A DNA stretch of 64,000 bases from Rhea pennata (taxonomy: Eukaryota; Chordata; Aves; Rheiformes; Rheidae), in contig NC_084669.1 of NCBI RefSeq assembly GCF_028389875.1, positions 6,471,501 to 6,535,500 of the forward strand, written 5' to 3'. Of the stretch, positions 36,878-50,400 are shown piece by piece. The position numbers and the translations under genes are program-made. The notes under the pieces are model-generated. The model had not been told where the DNA came from. It saw nothing but the letters and a program-made list of their open reading frames with translations, and did no database searches. Each line of letters begins with the position of its first letter. Positions within the stretch are counted from its first letter, which is position 1.

Positions 36878-39082
36878 TTTTCTGCTAAACTGGACTAGGA
36901 GAGACTTTTGGAAGGAAATAGGGTGCCAAGAAGCCTTGTTAATTATCTCAGGTACTACTACTCAGGCCATGTTATGCTTATGTATTAAGGTACCATTATG
37001 TACACAAAAATACAGATCATCAAGGCTGTACCAGGGATGACTCCTATTTTGTGAGCACTGTGACATCTTTACATGCAAGATCCTACTCTCAGCGTAGTGT
37101 TTGAATCGGGTGTCGCTCGCACAGAGCAAGGGACAGAGATCGTTCTCTGTGATATGTAAGTGTGGAGGTAGTTGAAGTGGGCACTTATAACTGAGAGTTT
37201 TGCTATTTGGATGAGAATCATTTTTCCCCTCAAATAAGAAATGCCAGGGACAGAGGTAGTAAAAAGTGGTGTTGCATCTCTGCATTTGGATATTGAATAA
37301 CTGTTGATGTAACTGTTTTCATAAATTCTTCACTTACGCCTGACCTGCTTTTACCTATGAGCAAGGTAGGTGTTACTACTGAGGATTGTGCCCTGAGCCT
37401 GCCAAGCTGCCATCTGCCTGATAGTCTAAGCACTAACCTGAATCCAACTGATTTTGTGGATAAGATCCAAAGCTCTTTTCAGCTCTCAGTTAGCAATCTG
37501 AATATATGCATGCAAATATTTATAGATACCCTGGAGGTGACCTAGAAGCCCTGGAGGCTGAGGGTATTGTAAGCCCCCTCTGTCTGCCTTCCACAAATGC
37601 CAGTGAGCGCAATAATTACTCAGTGGCATGTTATGGAGAAGAGGCTGTTTACCCCTCACTACCATTGCTCTGCATGCAGACTAGCTACTGTGGGGCAGTG
37701 GATGGAGGTGCTGTCCTCCAAATGGCCGGAGATGCCATCTGAAACTGTTACTGAAATTAGTAACACGCTACTGGAAAGAATAAAAGCAGCGTTCAGCTGG
37801 TTTGAGAAGTATTACAACGAGATTGGGGCAAAGTCCCTAAGTGCTTGCAAAGCTCCCGAAGTTGCTTTTAAGCCTCCTGGCTTGACCTGCTTTTGTGTGG
37901 ACTCACTCAAGAGTGTCAACACTCTGTTCCTTTCAGGGAGCTGAAGTGGAAGAGAAGAATCCAAGGTTTCACCAGGTCTGAAAGTTCTCTACAGTGTCTT
38001 GGAGGAGTTGTAAGGAAGAGAGTGACTGTCATCCACTGCTGGGCAGGACTGTTCCTTTGCATAATATTGGTGCCATGCACAATGGGAAGCCCTGTACTGC
38101 CAGGATTCATGATGCATCAGTTATTATGACTACATATACTGGTCTTGTTCTAGCAGATGATACCATTAACTTATCTTTCAATCAAAAATATGGAGCTCTT
38201 TCCCTGCCTACTGTTCATATGTGTTTTCAAAGCTTTGGATGAAAGGAATCTTACCATGGCCTCTTGCCAAATCTGCAACAGTACCAGGCTGTTTGAAGAC
38301 AGTTCATCCCTCTCCAGGTATACAAAAACTCAGCTACATAGACAGCAAGGCAGTCTGGATCTCATTAGATCTCCAAGGCTGTAGCCCATCTCCAACCTCA
38401 CTGAGGAAGCCTAGTGGCACAGGATTTCTTGGAAGGATATATTTTTTTTGTTGCAGCTGTTTACACTATCTTTCTTGACCTGTTGGTTGATTGGATTTAC
38501 TCACCTTTTGTCTCAGGGAGCAAAAGCCCTTCATATCTTGCTAACCTTGGAGTACATGTTCAGAAGGGCAATGATCTGCCTGCTCCAGTGTCAGCCAAGT
38601 GACAGCTCTTGCATGTGGGCTGCTGATCTTCTTTAATTGCTGCGTCAGCAGTCACATTAGGCTGTCTGTGATGAACGTATGAGAGTTTATTGACAGAAGG
38701 TACAGCTTTGTAATCCCTGCAAATTCCACACCCATCTGGACCCTTTTGCGTTCATGGTTAGGGTTTACTGCCCTTCTATGAAGAGCTTTCAGAGGATAAA
38801 TGCAGCATTGATGGTCTGAGGGTTTCAGGCCTCAGTGAAGGCACTGCTTGCCTAGATCTCTAAGAATACAGTCTAGCAAGAGCTGTACTTGCCAGAGTTG
38901 TTAGACTGACTGCTGTGTCTGTTAGTACTTAGCATTACAAGGGACTCACTAGTATGAGCTTATGCATCAGAGAATACAGATCACTTCAAAACTCTTCTGA
39001 ATTGCGCTGAAATGGAGGGACCTGCCTCAATAATATGTCTGAGAACTTGCAATATAAAAGGCTCTCAAATATTCCATTTCAG
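36878..39082. other. Sequence with scattered exon-like fragments, no supported gene
   Basis: Two good acceptor sites precede short open segments on the plus strand. One is at 37937-37975 (39 nt, acceptor ctctgttcctttcag, ending CAG/GTCTGA). The other starts at 38517 (acceptor ttactcaccttttgtctcag) and is open for 39 codons. They could belong to the candidate gene at 39083-41456, but neither the joins nor the family could be established. Confidence 0.35.
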
Positions 39083-39227
39083 TGAAAATCCAGCTGACCT
39101 GAGACAATTCCATCGCTCCAGAAACTCCAGTTGCTCTCGCAGGATGACAAAACAAAGGTGGTCTAACAGTATTAGCATGTGTACTTTGCCCGCCATCCCA
39201 GAATATCCAGGCTTCCAGGACATTAAG
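39083..39227 (+). CDS. Possible penultimate coding exon of an unrecognised gene
   Basis: The plus-strand acceptor ctcaaatattccatttcag ends at 39082. The exon is then open in one frame for 48 codons after the single base 39083, which would complete a codon, to an AAG/GTTTGT donor at 39227/39228; GTTTGT is usable but weak. The segment is rich in Ser, Arg and Asn and includes CTLPAIPEYPGFQDIK. It leaves phase 0, the phase in which the next candidate exon at 40917 opens. The protein family was not recognised, and whether this is an expressed exon, a decayed one or coincidence cannot be told from the sequence alone. Confidence 0.3.
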
Positions 39228-39888
39228 GTTTGTATGCAAAAGTTCTTTTTGGAATTTATGGTAACTACCATCTGTGTTTCTGTTATAGTCATTCCTGTAT
39301 TTCATGGTAAGTTGTTATTTGATATGATACTATGTTTTGGGCTGTGTCTTGGTATAGAAAAGCTTGACCTGAAAGACTTTTCTTCTACTTCATGATCAAG
39401 CTGAAATTTGTTTTAAGTTTTTTAAGGCTTGAGGTTGTGAAGGAGAGATTACTTTTCAGTCAAGTTTTAGCGCTTTTGAGTTACCTAATTTGTTCCAAAA
39501 GTGAAGTCACTCTAGGCATAACCAGTAGTTTTGCTGGGTCTCTTCCAGAATGAAGTGTGGTGGAATAGTTAGAGATCAAAATCTTGATTACATTTCAGTT
39601 TGTGGCCTGTCCAACTCACTATTCCTAGTTTGAACTCAATGTTTTTTATTCATCAGTAGTAGGCAACAAGCCAAATCTTGAGGATGGAGTGCCCTGCTAA
39701 AACATTGCTGTGCTCTGACACTGGATTTGTGGCTGAACCCTTAGCAAATTATCTAACTTAATTAAAAATTGTGCAAAACAGCAAGAATGATATTTTTTGA
39801 TATCAAAAACATTGTTGGAGATAAAAAAAACAATTGCAAAATGTTCTATGATATACTGATGTATAGGTTATCTATATACAATGAAGTC

Positions 39889-39919
39889 CTTTTCTTTTTT
39901 TTTTTTTTTTTTTTTTTTT
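39889..39919. repeat. Poly-T tract
   Basis: About 30 nearly uninterrupted T. It falls inside the putative intron of the candidate gene at 39083-41456. No adjoining retroposon body was recognised. Confidence 0.9.
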
Positions 39920-40916
39920 AATTGACTTGAAACAGTAACATAATACCAAGCAGTTCTTCCTTCAAGCTGAATGGCAAAGATTTTTTCAAAGTAAAAACCA
40001 TGATTCCGTCTGACTTAGTGAAGAGAATCCAGCTCCTGGTAGCCTGAAACAAGCTGGGGTGTCTTAGAGTAGGTGTGATAAAGGTAGAAAAGGTAGACCA
40101 GTAGGTTTGAAAACCCAGGGGACACTTAAGTGTGGACATGCAAAAGTAACCTTACTGCTGAATTTGTAGCATATTTGTTTGAGACTCATGGATTCCCTCA
40201 AAGTAAATAAAATAGTATGGATTTTTCCCTAAAATTCCACTGATGTTAATGGGAGCTGGATCAGGGCCTTTGTTTGATTATTCAGGTAACTCAAGTGTCA
40301 AATTGGTTGGTTACCATGGAAATAGGCAATTGATGACAGGAAGGGAGCAAAAAACTCCATGCACACCTATGATGTCTTGTAAGATAACAAACTTTTTAGT
40401 TTATAGAAACATATTTTATGTGAAAACTGCAATTTTTATAATAATACACTGTGATTCAGAGCAGAGTTACTTGGGAGCAGGGAAAAAAAAAGATCTCTCA
40501 AAAAGACAATTCATTTTGATCATGTGAAACAGCATCTATAGATTGATGAGACCTGAGAAGGATAAATCTGAAGTTTTGTTAATACAGATAGCTGAGGGAA
40601 TATTTGAGGAAAATTAGATTTTTTGAAGAGGCTGCATGAAATTGCAATTGTAGGTCAGGAGGTAAGTGGGAGGTAAATGTTCAGCATTGTTTAACCTGGG
40701 GCTAGCAGACTTCTGTTCCAGACAGGGGTTGGTACCAAGCACCTAGATCTTCAGGGAATTTGGGTTTTGATCCTAAAATCTTCCATAACACTATATACTG
40801 ACTGGAATCATAAACCTAATATCCTTTTGCTACTTAATCCAGCACATTTTAATTCAGATTCCCCTTTTCCTTTTACCTCTAACCCTGCCACTCCCTTCCT
40901 TTCATGTTTTAAATAG

Positions 40917-41456
40917 TTATCAAGAAATTATTCAAGAAGTCCAGCCTGCAGTCCACTTTTCTGGGATTTGGGGAAAAAAGAAAAGAGCTTCTCATCACAG
41001 CTGAGCAGTTTTCCAAATACAGCTTCATCAATGCATTGTTTGAGTGGCTCTCCGGGAGGCTGTTTGAAAGGCTACCAGACATCCAGCAGTGGCTTCCGTG
41101 ACAAACCATTGCAAGAGTATTTTAATGAGAGGCTAATGGAGCTCAGGAACTATGAAGGTGAGAAATTGAACAGGAAGACAAAGGGATTTGCTGATGAGAA
41201 ACAGAACCCCTTCCTCACCCACCGAGGATGTCGGCGCAGAAGTAGTTGCGGTGCTGTGATACTGACCGGGCATAGCAAGAAAACAGAAGAATCCTGCAAC
41301 TCAGAAAATCAAGTCAACAAAATAGTGTTAGAGTGTAATGATCAAGAGAGAACACAGAAGGTCTTGGACCTCTACAAGAGTGACTACTTGGACATTTTGA
41401 CAATGCATATCATTGCTCCATTAGAAGCATTCATGCAGAAAAAAGAGATACAGTAG
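40917..41456 (+). CDS. Possible terminal coding exon, 179 codons, unrecognised protein
   Basis: A strong acceptor, a long pyrimidine tract ending in gttttaaatag at 40916, precedes 179 open codons ending in TAG at 41454-41456. The frame is open exactly back to the acceptor: the codon before it is an in-frame TAG contributed by the acceptor itself, as expected of a true exon edge. The first third is rich in Ser, Gly and Cys, the rest is charged (DKPLQEYFNERLMELRNYEG, LDLYKSDYLDILTMHIIAPLEAF), and the end is MQKKEIQ. No signal peptide or membrane segment is visible. It joins in phase 0 to 39083-39227 across a 1.69 kb intron. A possible AATAAA lies at 42426-42431. An open frame this long is unlikely by chance in AT-rich DNA, but I do not recognise the family; a lineage-specific gene or a recent pseudogene are both possible. 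Confidence 0.45.
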   Translation, partial: LSRNYSRSPACSPLFWDLGKKEKSFSSQLSSFPNTASSMHCLSGSPGGCLKGYQTSSSGFRDKPLQEYFNERLMELRNYEGEKLNRKTKGFADEKQNPFLTHRGCRRRSSCGAVILTGHSKKTEESCNSENQVNKIVLECNDQERTQKVLDLYKSDYLDILTMHIIAPLEAFMQKKEIQ

Positions 41457-44400
41457 ATAGCTACAGCTATTCTTGCAGTCCTCAAAACCAAGAGGAATAG
41501 TTTCTATTCAGTACCATTCTGACTGAAGTAGTCCATTTGTGTCACTACTCCTTGACTCAGTAACATGCTTGTTTGTAGGGAGAAATATTCTCTCGTTTTG
41601 TGTTCTTGATTGATATTGTCTTTGTTTTCAATTATTTTCCACAAAGAATGATTATAATTGAGAACTAAAGTCCTGAATTATTGTGCATAGAGATATTAGT
41701 ATTTTAAATGCATGCACATATTACTTGAATTCTTATTTGCCTTCAAAAATAGTAATTAGTGTCAGAGAAGCAGCCTGGTTTTCTAGGTGTAGGTTTCAGT
41801 GCATAGTTTTTATTAATTAATCTTAAGAAAAACTACTCTGTTTGTCTAGTTACTCTGCTGGTTTTAAGTTTCCTGGTTTTTTTACCATGTTACTTTGGCT
41901 CATATCATTTGTGGTGATGTTTTGCATGGCTTATACAACTTCATAAGAAATGGTTGATTTTTTCCCTTGTTGCCACATCTGGTAATCAACAGATGTCTCA
42001 CTGCAGCGGTGTTTGATATATGAAGAAGCAAACACAGACTTAAATTTCACTTTTTAATGTGGTCAACCATTATGGATTCATTCCCACACCCACAAAGCTT
42101 TGACTTAAAAAGCACTTCAAGGACAAACAAGCAACACAAGATTTAAGCAAGAATTATGGAAACAAGTGTGAAGGTAGGCTCCTTCCTTCATAATGTAAGT
42201 GTGAAAGCACCAGAGCAAATTCCTAATGGAATCTCAACTTCAAAATATTTATTGTATTTTATTATTTATAGTGGTCATCTAAGTATATTATGTCAGCTGC
42301 AGCTGAATTTTTCTATTATGTGAAATGTCAGTGTTTAATTCTACAATGCACTGGATGAATGTCTGATCCAAAGCCAGGTAATTATTGCAAGCTTCCAAAA
42401 AGTTTTTGATTATGGTATGATTAGCAATAAATTCCTCCTTACTGTATCAGTTTGAGTCAATGCTTTTTGCTTCAGATCTTTTTTTTACAGAATGAAGGAA
42501 CAAGTAAGGGCAATGGAAGGTATTAGGCATTGAATGCACCAATTGCAAATTCCCATTGTCAGAATCGAGCAACTACAGGGACAGTGGTCAAAGCTTTCTG
42601 TCAAAATCCAGACCCAGAGCTCCTCTGTCTGTAGGTACGCACCTTGTAACAGGTGACTGAGACAATTCTCGTTTCTCTTGGTGGGAGCACAGTGGGAGTG
42701 GAAGCCTCAGTACAGCAGGCACTTGCTGTTAATACACTCTGGACTTTTGCACTGCATGAAAGGAATTGGGAGCTTCCTTCTCACCGCAGAGATGCCCCTC
42801 CTTTTCTCTTTCAAATGGCACCTACTTTCTTACTTGTTTTCACAGGCAGTTTGGTGGTAAAGAGTTTCTGAAGATGTGTGCTTTCTTTCCTTCAAACCTG
42901 CTCCTTTATATTCTACTTCATCTCAAAGAGGAGTGAACAAAAAGGATATTATATGGGAGAATCTTAGAGCAGAAGAAGCAAGATGCTCTTTCCTCTCATT
43001 TCTCCTATATCCTTTTGCCAGTGTTTCAGATTTCACTAGTCCTGTCCTGAATAGAAATTCTATTCATCCCTGATGTGATCCCGTTCCTGACGAGTCCTGA
43101 CTTCCCTCTCCAACACTTCGTGCATTCCAGTTCCTCCCTCCCAATTCCTCTGTTTTCTTCAGCCCCAATTAAATTTGCCCTCGGATGTATCTTGTCCCTT
43201 CTATAGTTCGTATGTTCCCTCTTTCCAGTACTCACCTCTTTGCGGAAATACTTCTTTTAGTTCACTGTCTCCTCAGCTCTGGACCTCATATTTCCATCTT
43301 TGCTTCTCTTTCCCCTTAGTTTTCTGGATAGCTGGGGTCAGAGCATGTGAATGAATGTATGTGGAGAGGACAAATGGAGGAATTTTTCATGTCCCTCATC
43401 ATTCCTCCTTTCTTCCCTAGAGTCAAGCTTGGGGAAAAGAAACAACTAAAAGTCATTCCACATCCCTTTCCCAGTCCTGGGAAAGCTCTGGAGCTAGCAG
43501 GGTTCAATAGCATCTCTAAGTGAATTCAGATGGGATCCTAAAAGATCTCGGCCCTTTGTGTATGGGACAAAGTATTAAATACTTAGACGTACTTAGACTG
43601 AAGAAATTTTTCAGAATTCACAGTTGCCTTACTGCTGCAGATGGAGGGGAGTAGACAATTAGGTGAGATTTTTCCTCAAAAGAAAACAGCTTTTTTTTTT
43701 TTTTTTTTTTTTTTCCTAAGATTTAAATGAAGATCTGAAACACATAATGTATTAGCAGATGCCATGGAGGGGAGGCATATGGTCTTCATTGTAAATCTGC
43801 AAGAGGTTAGTTTCTCCTCTGTAAGTGTGTACATAATAGCACACTATTAGGTGAGGGCACAATAACAACAATACGTAAGGACAAAGAAACAATATAAGTA
43901 GAATACAAGCAACCTTAATTCTTGCATTTCTTAGCTGCATGGTTTTGCACCCTTGAACGTCTTCTTTTAACATTTAGTTTTTAATGTCTTTTCCTTCATA
44001 CAAGCTTTTTTTTAAAAAAGGCAAACTTCCTACCTTTCTGCTCTTGATATTTTAGTCATTATCATGCCACAGTGACACTCAGATGGATTATTACCAGGTT
44101 TGGAAGACCCAGAGCTTCTCTGCAGACCTCTGCCAAATAAGCTAACAGAGGAACATGGAGTCCTGCAATGCTAGGGAGTTGCTGATATTTGCTAGCAGCA
44201 GAGGAAAAAACTTTCATTTAATTAAGAGAAAATTCTGCAGTGATGAAAAGAATGATGTATAATTTAAAAGAAACTACTTCAGAGGTCAGGCAAAACCTAA
44301 CCAAGCCTATAAAGAGGCAATTCACACAGCTCAGACTCTGCAACAGTTACTCTTCTCCACTTGGAACAAATCAGAGCACCAATTTTTAACAGGCCTGTTT

Positions 44401-47400
44401 ACATTTTATTTTTGACTTTAACTTTATACCAAAAATGTAATAATATTACAAAACTCAACAATTTAGACTCTGACTTGGCAGAAACTTGTGTTGCCTTCTC
44501 TCCCAGAAGCATCTCATAGACTGGAAATTGCAGTTAGACCCATTTATGGTATTTTTCAAAGCCCCTAAAGGATTAAAAATGTTAGCTTTTTAAAATTGGA
44601 TTGCCTTCAAAATAATGTAATGACTTTTCTCTGAGAAACTGCACATCTTATGCCAGAGATCACAGGAAAAGTCTGAGGAAGATTACATCTCCCGAGAGGG
44701 AACGTATCTAAATGTCACTGTACGGAAAGGGCATCAAGATACAGAGAGAGCAAAAATACTAACTTTTAGAGAAGTAGTAAAATATCGCCTCAAGTCCACT
44801 CAGATTGTTAAAATCTTGAGAAGAATGGCTTGGATTTTTTTGGAAAGTGTTAATATGCATGACCTGCATTTAAGTAGCTTATTATCTTAGGTTTTACTGA
44901 ATTTAGCTGCTGGATGTAGCTGCTGCTTTCATGCAGATAAGCTGTTCTCACAATGTTATTTTGTGAAACTTGATGCAAACCCTATCTGCCATCTGCAGTC
45001 TTGCAAAAATATTCTTTATGCCTCTTTGAAAACTCCTTTTCCTCTTAAAGAAAAGCAACTGTAGCACTTTCCTGTTGGTGATTTTGTAGCTAACTGTTCT
45101 AGATCCTTTATGCACACAGCAGCAAAAAGCACTTTGTTGAAATTTTTTGTTGTTTTCTTGCTCTAAACACCTCCTTTCTGCCTAACTGGAGCTAAGCAAA
45201 CTGCTCTATAGGACCTCATAAATCAGGCAGTGCTCTCTTAAAAAAATAGTTCATGTCTTCTGCTGTCTATGTCCTTACAAGTGATTTTGTCATCCTTTTC
45301 TTGGTACTCATTTTTAAGTTTGTAAAGAGTTGTGTAGGCTGTCATCTTGTAGTGCATCTTACATTAGGCAGAGGAAGGCTGTCTCAGGGAAAACAAAATC
45401 CTGTTTTCAGATGAGAATCTGAACTTCCTCGAAGTTAGATAGAACCTTGGTTTAGTTTCCAATTCCCTCTATCTCCATGAAGATATGATGGAGCAGAAAA
45501 GAAAAAAAAAAGAGTGTTATTAAAAACATAAAGCCACAAAGGCACCTAGCAAGATATGAGTTGCACCCCACTCCCACTGAAACTAACTTCAAGTTCCCAA
45601 GAACTTGAGGAAGCTCAGTTTGAATATATGTCTTGTAAAAGCAAAACGTATCATTTCATGTATTTAAATTAAGGAATTTATTAAAAAAAACAAAGCCAAA
45701 AACCCCCAATCAAAACAGTGGTTTGATCTAGATACAGCAGCACTGTGACATTACTAGGACATTATGTACGAGGAATCCAAGCAGCTATAGAACACAGAAG
45801 CCTTTATCTTCAGTAACAATCTCAAAATGAAACTAGTGTCATCAAACAATGTTAAAGATCTCCCTGGAAAGAGAAACAAATCCAAATAGGACCCCCAACC
45901 CTCTAACCCTTTGGACACTAGGATGATTTTTTTGTACACTACCAACAGCCACTAGCTCTTCTAATTGAAAACACTTGCTTTAATTTATTATGAAAATGAT
46001 TTGTTGACTCAGTTATGAAAGACAGCTTTTAACATTGCTTTAGAAGTGTCTGCTCTTCTTATAGACTACAGTATTAGAAGTGCCAAAAAACATTTAATTC
46101 TGGATATGCTCTTGAAATTCAATTAGAAGGATATTCTGTGTATGTTCATATACCAAATATGATTTCTAATTTTTAAAGCAGGTGAAAAGACTAACCCTAA
46201 TGTGAAACAACAATTTTACAATTTAATTATTAGTCAGATATGGGCAACCACATGATAGTTCATGAAATCTTTAGGTCTATCTACATTGCTCAGAAACACA
46301 AAATAAAGTTTTTACATCCTTCATCTTCAAAAGGCTAAAATGTTAAGTCTTTTAAAAGAGCGTCCAGTATTTAAAATAAATGCAATCAAGGGAAATTGCA
46401 TTCAATACACACAAAGTAACTCATCTGAGCTGGCTAATAAACATATTTAACAGCTGTGGGGTGACAAGGAAGGAAAACACATTTGCCATCCAGCCACTAT
46501 CTGAAATGTTTCTTCTCTGACAGTGAATTTTCTTCAGTGGCCTGCTGATTTTCCAGAAAACCTGGAGTTCACCTTTGGAGTCCTTTGATCCCAAGAACGT
46601 GGTTACCTCTTTTGTTCCCTAGATGGGCAGTGAGCTGACCCAGTGTTTACCATGCATACATCATTGAGTGTACACAGCATTTCACCTAATCGATACCTAG
46701 GAATTCTGTTGCAGGCTTGGCCAAAAAAGAGAAAAATTGTGAAGCTGAACCAGTGAATGTTATTTTGTTCCCTTCTTCATAACTACTTATTTCCAATATA
46801 AAAAAGAGGAAGTGTTTGTGTGATTGCTGCAATTACTAGCTAGCTCTTAAATAAGAAGTGAAAACTGGAACATTTGTACTATCATCTTCTGTTGGAGGTG
46901 TCTTTACAGAAGAGAAGTGCATCCCATTTCAGCATCTGTGAGGAACTTTGACAAACCAATAATAAAAAAGAACTCTTATTTACAAGAGTCATATCCCTAG
47001 AGTCACGTAAATAAGAGCAGCTATGTCAAGCCGACTTCACTTATAATAAGAAAGAATTAATATTGATCTGTTTTATGCATAGACTACAAAGTGCTTTTCA
47101 TTGATAGAGAGCATCACTGCATGGTTAAGAGTTGGAAAACAAAATTGCACAGAGGTTTGCCCAAGGTAGTGAGGAAAAACATGTGCAGAACAGGAATAAA
47201 ATCTATCACTTCTGGCTCCAATAAATAAATCAAGGAGAATACTTTTACAGAGGCAATGATATTCATTTTAATGAATAGGCTGAAATCTCTTTAAAATTGT
47301 TTCTTTCATAAAATCCATTTGACAGTACTCTAGCTCAGCTGATCCAACCAAGTTGCTTGTAAAGCATCTTGTATTTGTATTATTACAGAGATGTCAGGGG

Positions 47401-50400
47401 ACGTGAGCATATAATACAGTAGCATGCTGTTGGCTTTCTCCTTCTTCATTGAATTCCTTAAAGGAAATAATATGCAAAGTACTCTGGATAAATTTCTTTC
47501 TCTTTTCTTTTTACTGATAAAGACAGAAAGGTATTACCAGCCAGCACTGCATAAATGATATTAAGTATTTCTAAGAGAGATTGTCTCCTACCCAACACAT
47601 AAAGTGAAGAATTGTTTTAGACTTATGTACTCTTTCTCTCAAGTTTAGCGCCATGGTGGTAGTAGTTGTTATTCTTATTCTAAATGATTAGTAGTATTTT
47701 AAATTGCAGGTCGTATTTGTGGAAAGTTTGACACTGACATCTCTGGAATCTTCTGTTTCCCAAGTAGTCACTGAATGGAAACAGCTTCTCTGAGTCTTCA
47801 CAGCCATATGTTCATCCCTTCAGCCTGAGACAGACTAGGACAATCCTCAGCAGGAGAACCTTTCAGTCTGTTCACCACTGGACTTCTCTTCTCCAGGGCA
47901 GACAAGAAGGCCAAGTATTGTTTTTATGAAGATGGCACCTGTTACTTAGATATTGAATAATTTTATTCTGGACTCCTTGAGCTTTTGCAGGTCCTTTTGT
48001 GCTTCATGCTATACACATTAAGGAAGGTGGGCTAGATCTCAAGGAGCACACTAACCCAAGAGTGTTCATTCAAAGCAAAATCCAGGCTTTTCAAAGATTG
48101 TATGGAAAATACCTGGAAATGTCTGATGAATTATCTCATCTGCACTGAGATACTTAACAAGTGAATATTACAAATCTAAACAGAAAAGTCACAAGTAACT
48201 GCGGACCAGAGGTTGAAACAGCCGTATCTTGTCCACAATGAAGTCAGGTTTCACAGGCCAAATCTGAGCCACCTGTTCCACGGCTGTCCATGAGAAGCAG
48301 CAGCTATGCTATTAAGGTGTGCATCTTGTTTATTGCTCTTCCAAAAAAGTCTATGATGAGAACTCGCTACTGAGGCTCAGTCATGTGGGAACACTGATCT
48401 GTGCAAAGGCTGTTCATACAGGCTGAATGGGCACCTACTTGCCTCTTTGAACTTTTACATCTGACTTGCTCACACAGACTATACTGCCTTTGAGCCATGG
48501 GCCAGGCCCTCTACTTAACAGGACCTTGAGTAGTTTCAACATACTCTAGAAACTTTGGGTTACACATGACCAACCAAGGAAGAATGTGAAGTGATGTATA
48601 GTAACTGCCATTTGACACTTAATGGAGATACACACATTAAGGTAGGTTTCACACTGTACTTCAGTGCTCATGGCCTCTTGTCTTTTTTTGTCCTTCTCCT
48701 TGTGTTATTGGTATTGTGGACTAGTTTTCTAGTTTTCATTTTAAATGAGTCATCGTGACTGAAAAAGATTAACAGCAATTGGATTTGAAATGTGAGGCTT
48801 TGACAGATAAAGAGTCTGGTTTGGAGTCTGAGTTCTACTTGAACAAAATTAAGAATCAGTGTCTTAGAATAAGACTCTAGCAATGTTAGCAAAGATTATC
48901 TATCATTTATAGCACTGCTAGCTATAGTTTCTGGGGGAGCTGATGACTGTCAGCTGGGACAGAATCAAATTGTTACAGGCACCTGGAAGTGCCTCTGAAC
49001 TGTCAGTTACCAGACGGCTATAATCAGTATGGCTGGATGAAAACTGCAACATTGAATTTTGCTCTTCACTAACATTCAGTTTGATCTGCAGTATCTGTTT
49101 GGTTTGATTATCTTCACACCTTTTCTATCTTAACACATACATTTCTGTTCACGAACAATATGAGTCACAGCCATTCTTGTAAAAAACTCTTTTTAGATAT
49201 TCCAGGTCAAGTGTGCGTATGTAAGAGTTTATTATTTGGTATTTTTTCTTGATTACTTATAAGTCTCAAAAGTCTGTCATCCAACCAGAGCACAAGAAGA
49301 ATACTAGAAGACGTAAGTAAATCTTGAGGCATCACAGAAGATGAATAGAGAATTTTGAATCATAAGGCCCATAGGATAATAAATGTTTATCAAACTACTT
49401 AGTAAAGACTTAAAAATAACCGACTGATTTGCACAGTTCAGGATTGGTATGCAAAATTATTAAAAAGAGCTATATTTGCTCATCAGTCTGTTTAAAACAA
49501 ACAAATTTGAAGTTGTGCAATTTTCAAAAGAAATTGTATTGTAATTGAGAAGTTGATACAGAAAATTAATCAAGTTGGAAAGCTATTAAAAATGGCTTCT
49601 TTCTACTCCTTTGTTTTGCACAAAGCCACCTCAAAAACTATTCATGCTGAATCAAAATACTGTATATTCCTTTGTAGATGCTCGCTAAGATTGTATGGTG
49701 AAATTACAAGCTTGTTTTCTTCCAGAGCTGCTGAACACCCATGGTTCCCAGTGTTTTTTCAATGAAGTATAAGTGTTTGACTCCACAGAGACAAATTCTA
49801 AGTGTCTGTGGGAGCCTGGCTGTGCACAGGAACACCTCAGTAGAGCTGCAGCCCTAGAGCTGTGTGCTGAAATTGCACTTGGTCACACAAAGGAAATGAA
49901 GGACTGTGGTCTGTCCTGGCCTTGGGTGTGAGATGAGCGAAATAAGAGTAACAACAACAACAAACTGCACAGTTTGTTATTGTAGGCAAACCCTGACCAA
50001 ACGTTTCCCAGTTTGTCAGCTCGAGTGATGTATGACATTGATTGAATCTCTCAAGTCTTGGATACTGAAAATGTATCACAATATTATAACACTGTTAAAA
50101 AAATTGTGGACAGGATAGTAACACTTCAGGGAAACAGCAGGAAATCTCCCTCTTGGTCTTGTTATCTGTCTTTCTCTTACACACTCTCTGCTCCCCAGGG
50201 GCTGGGACTTCATTGCACGATTGACTCTTTAGTACAAGCTGGACATAAGAATCCTTCTTCCATATCATCTTGAGAGTTCAAGATATCTAACTATAGAATG
50301 ATCTACTCCAAGGATTTACAAGCTTTCAGGACTCACTGAACACAGTTCTTACCCACTGCAGCATTCTGCAATGTCCTTGTGCTGAGTAGCGAACTGTCCC

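Noticed and set aside
36459..39395. RGS10 exons
   Set aside because: Looked for the conserved RGS-domain segments (for example a FWLACED-type codon run) on the plus strand and found none here.
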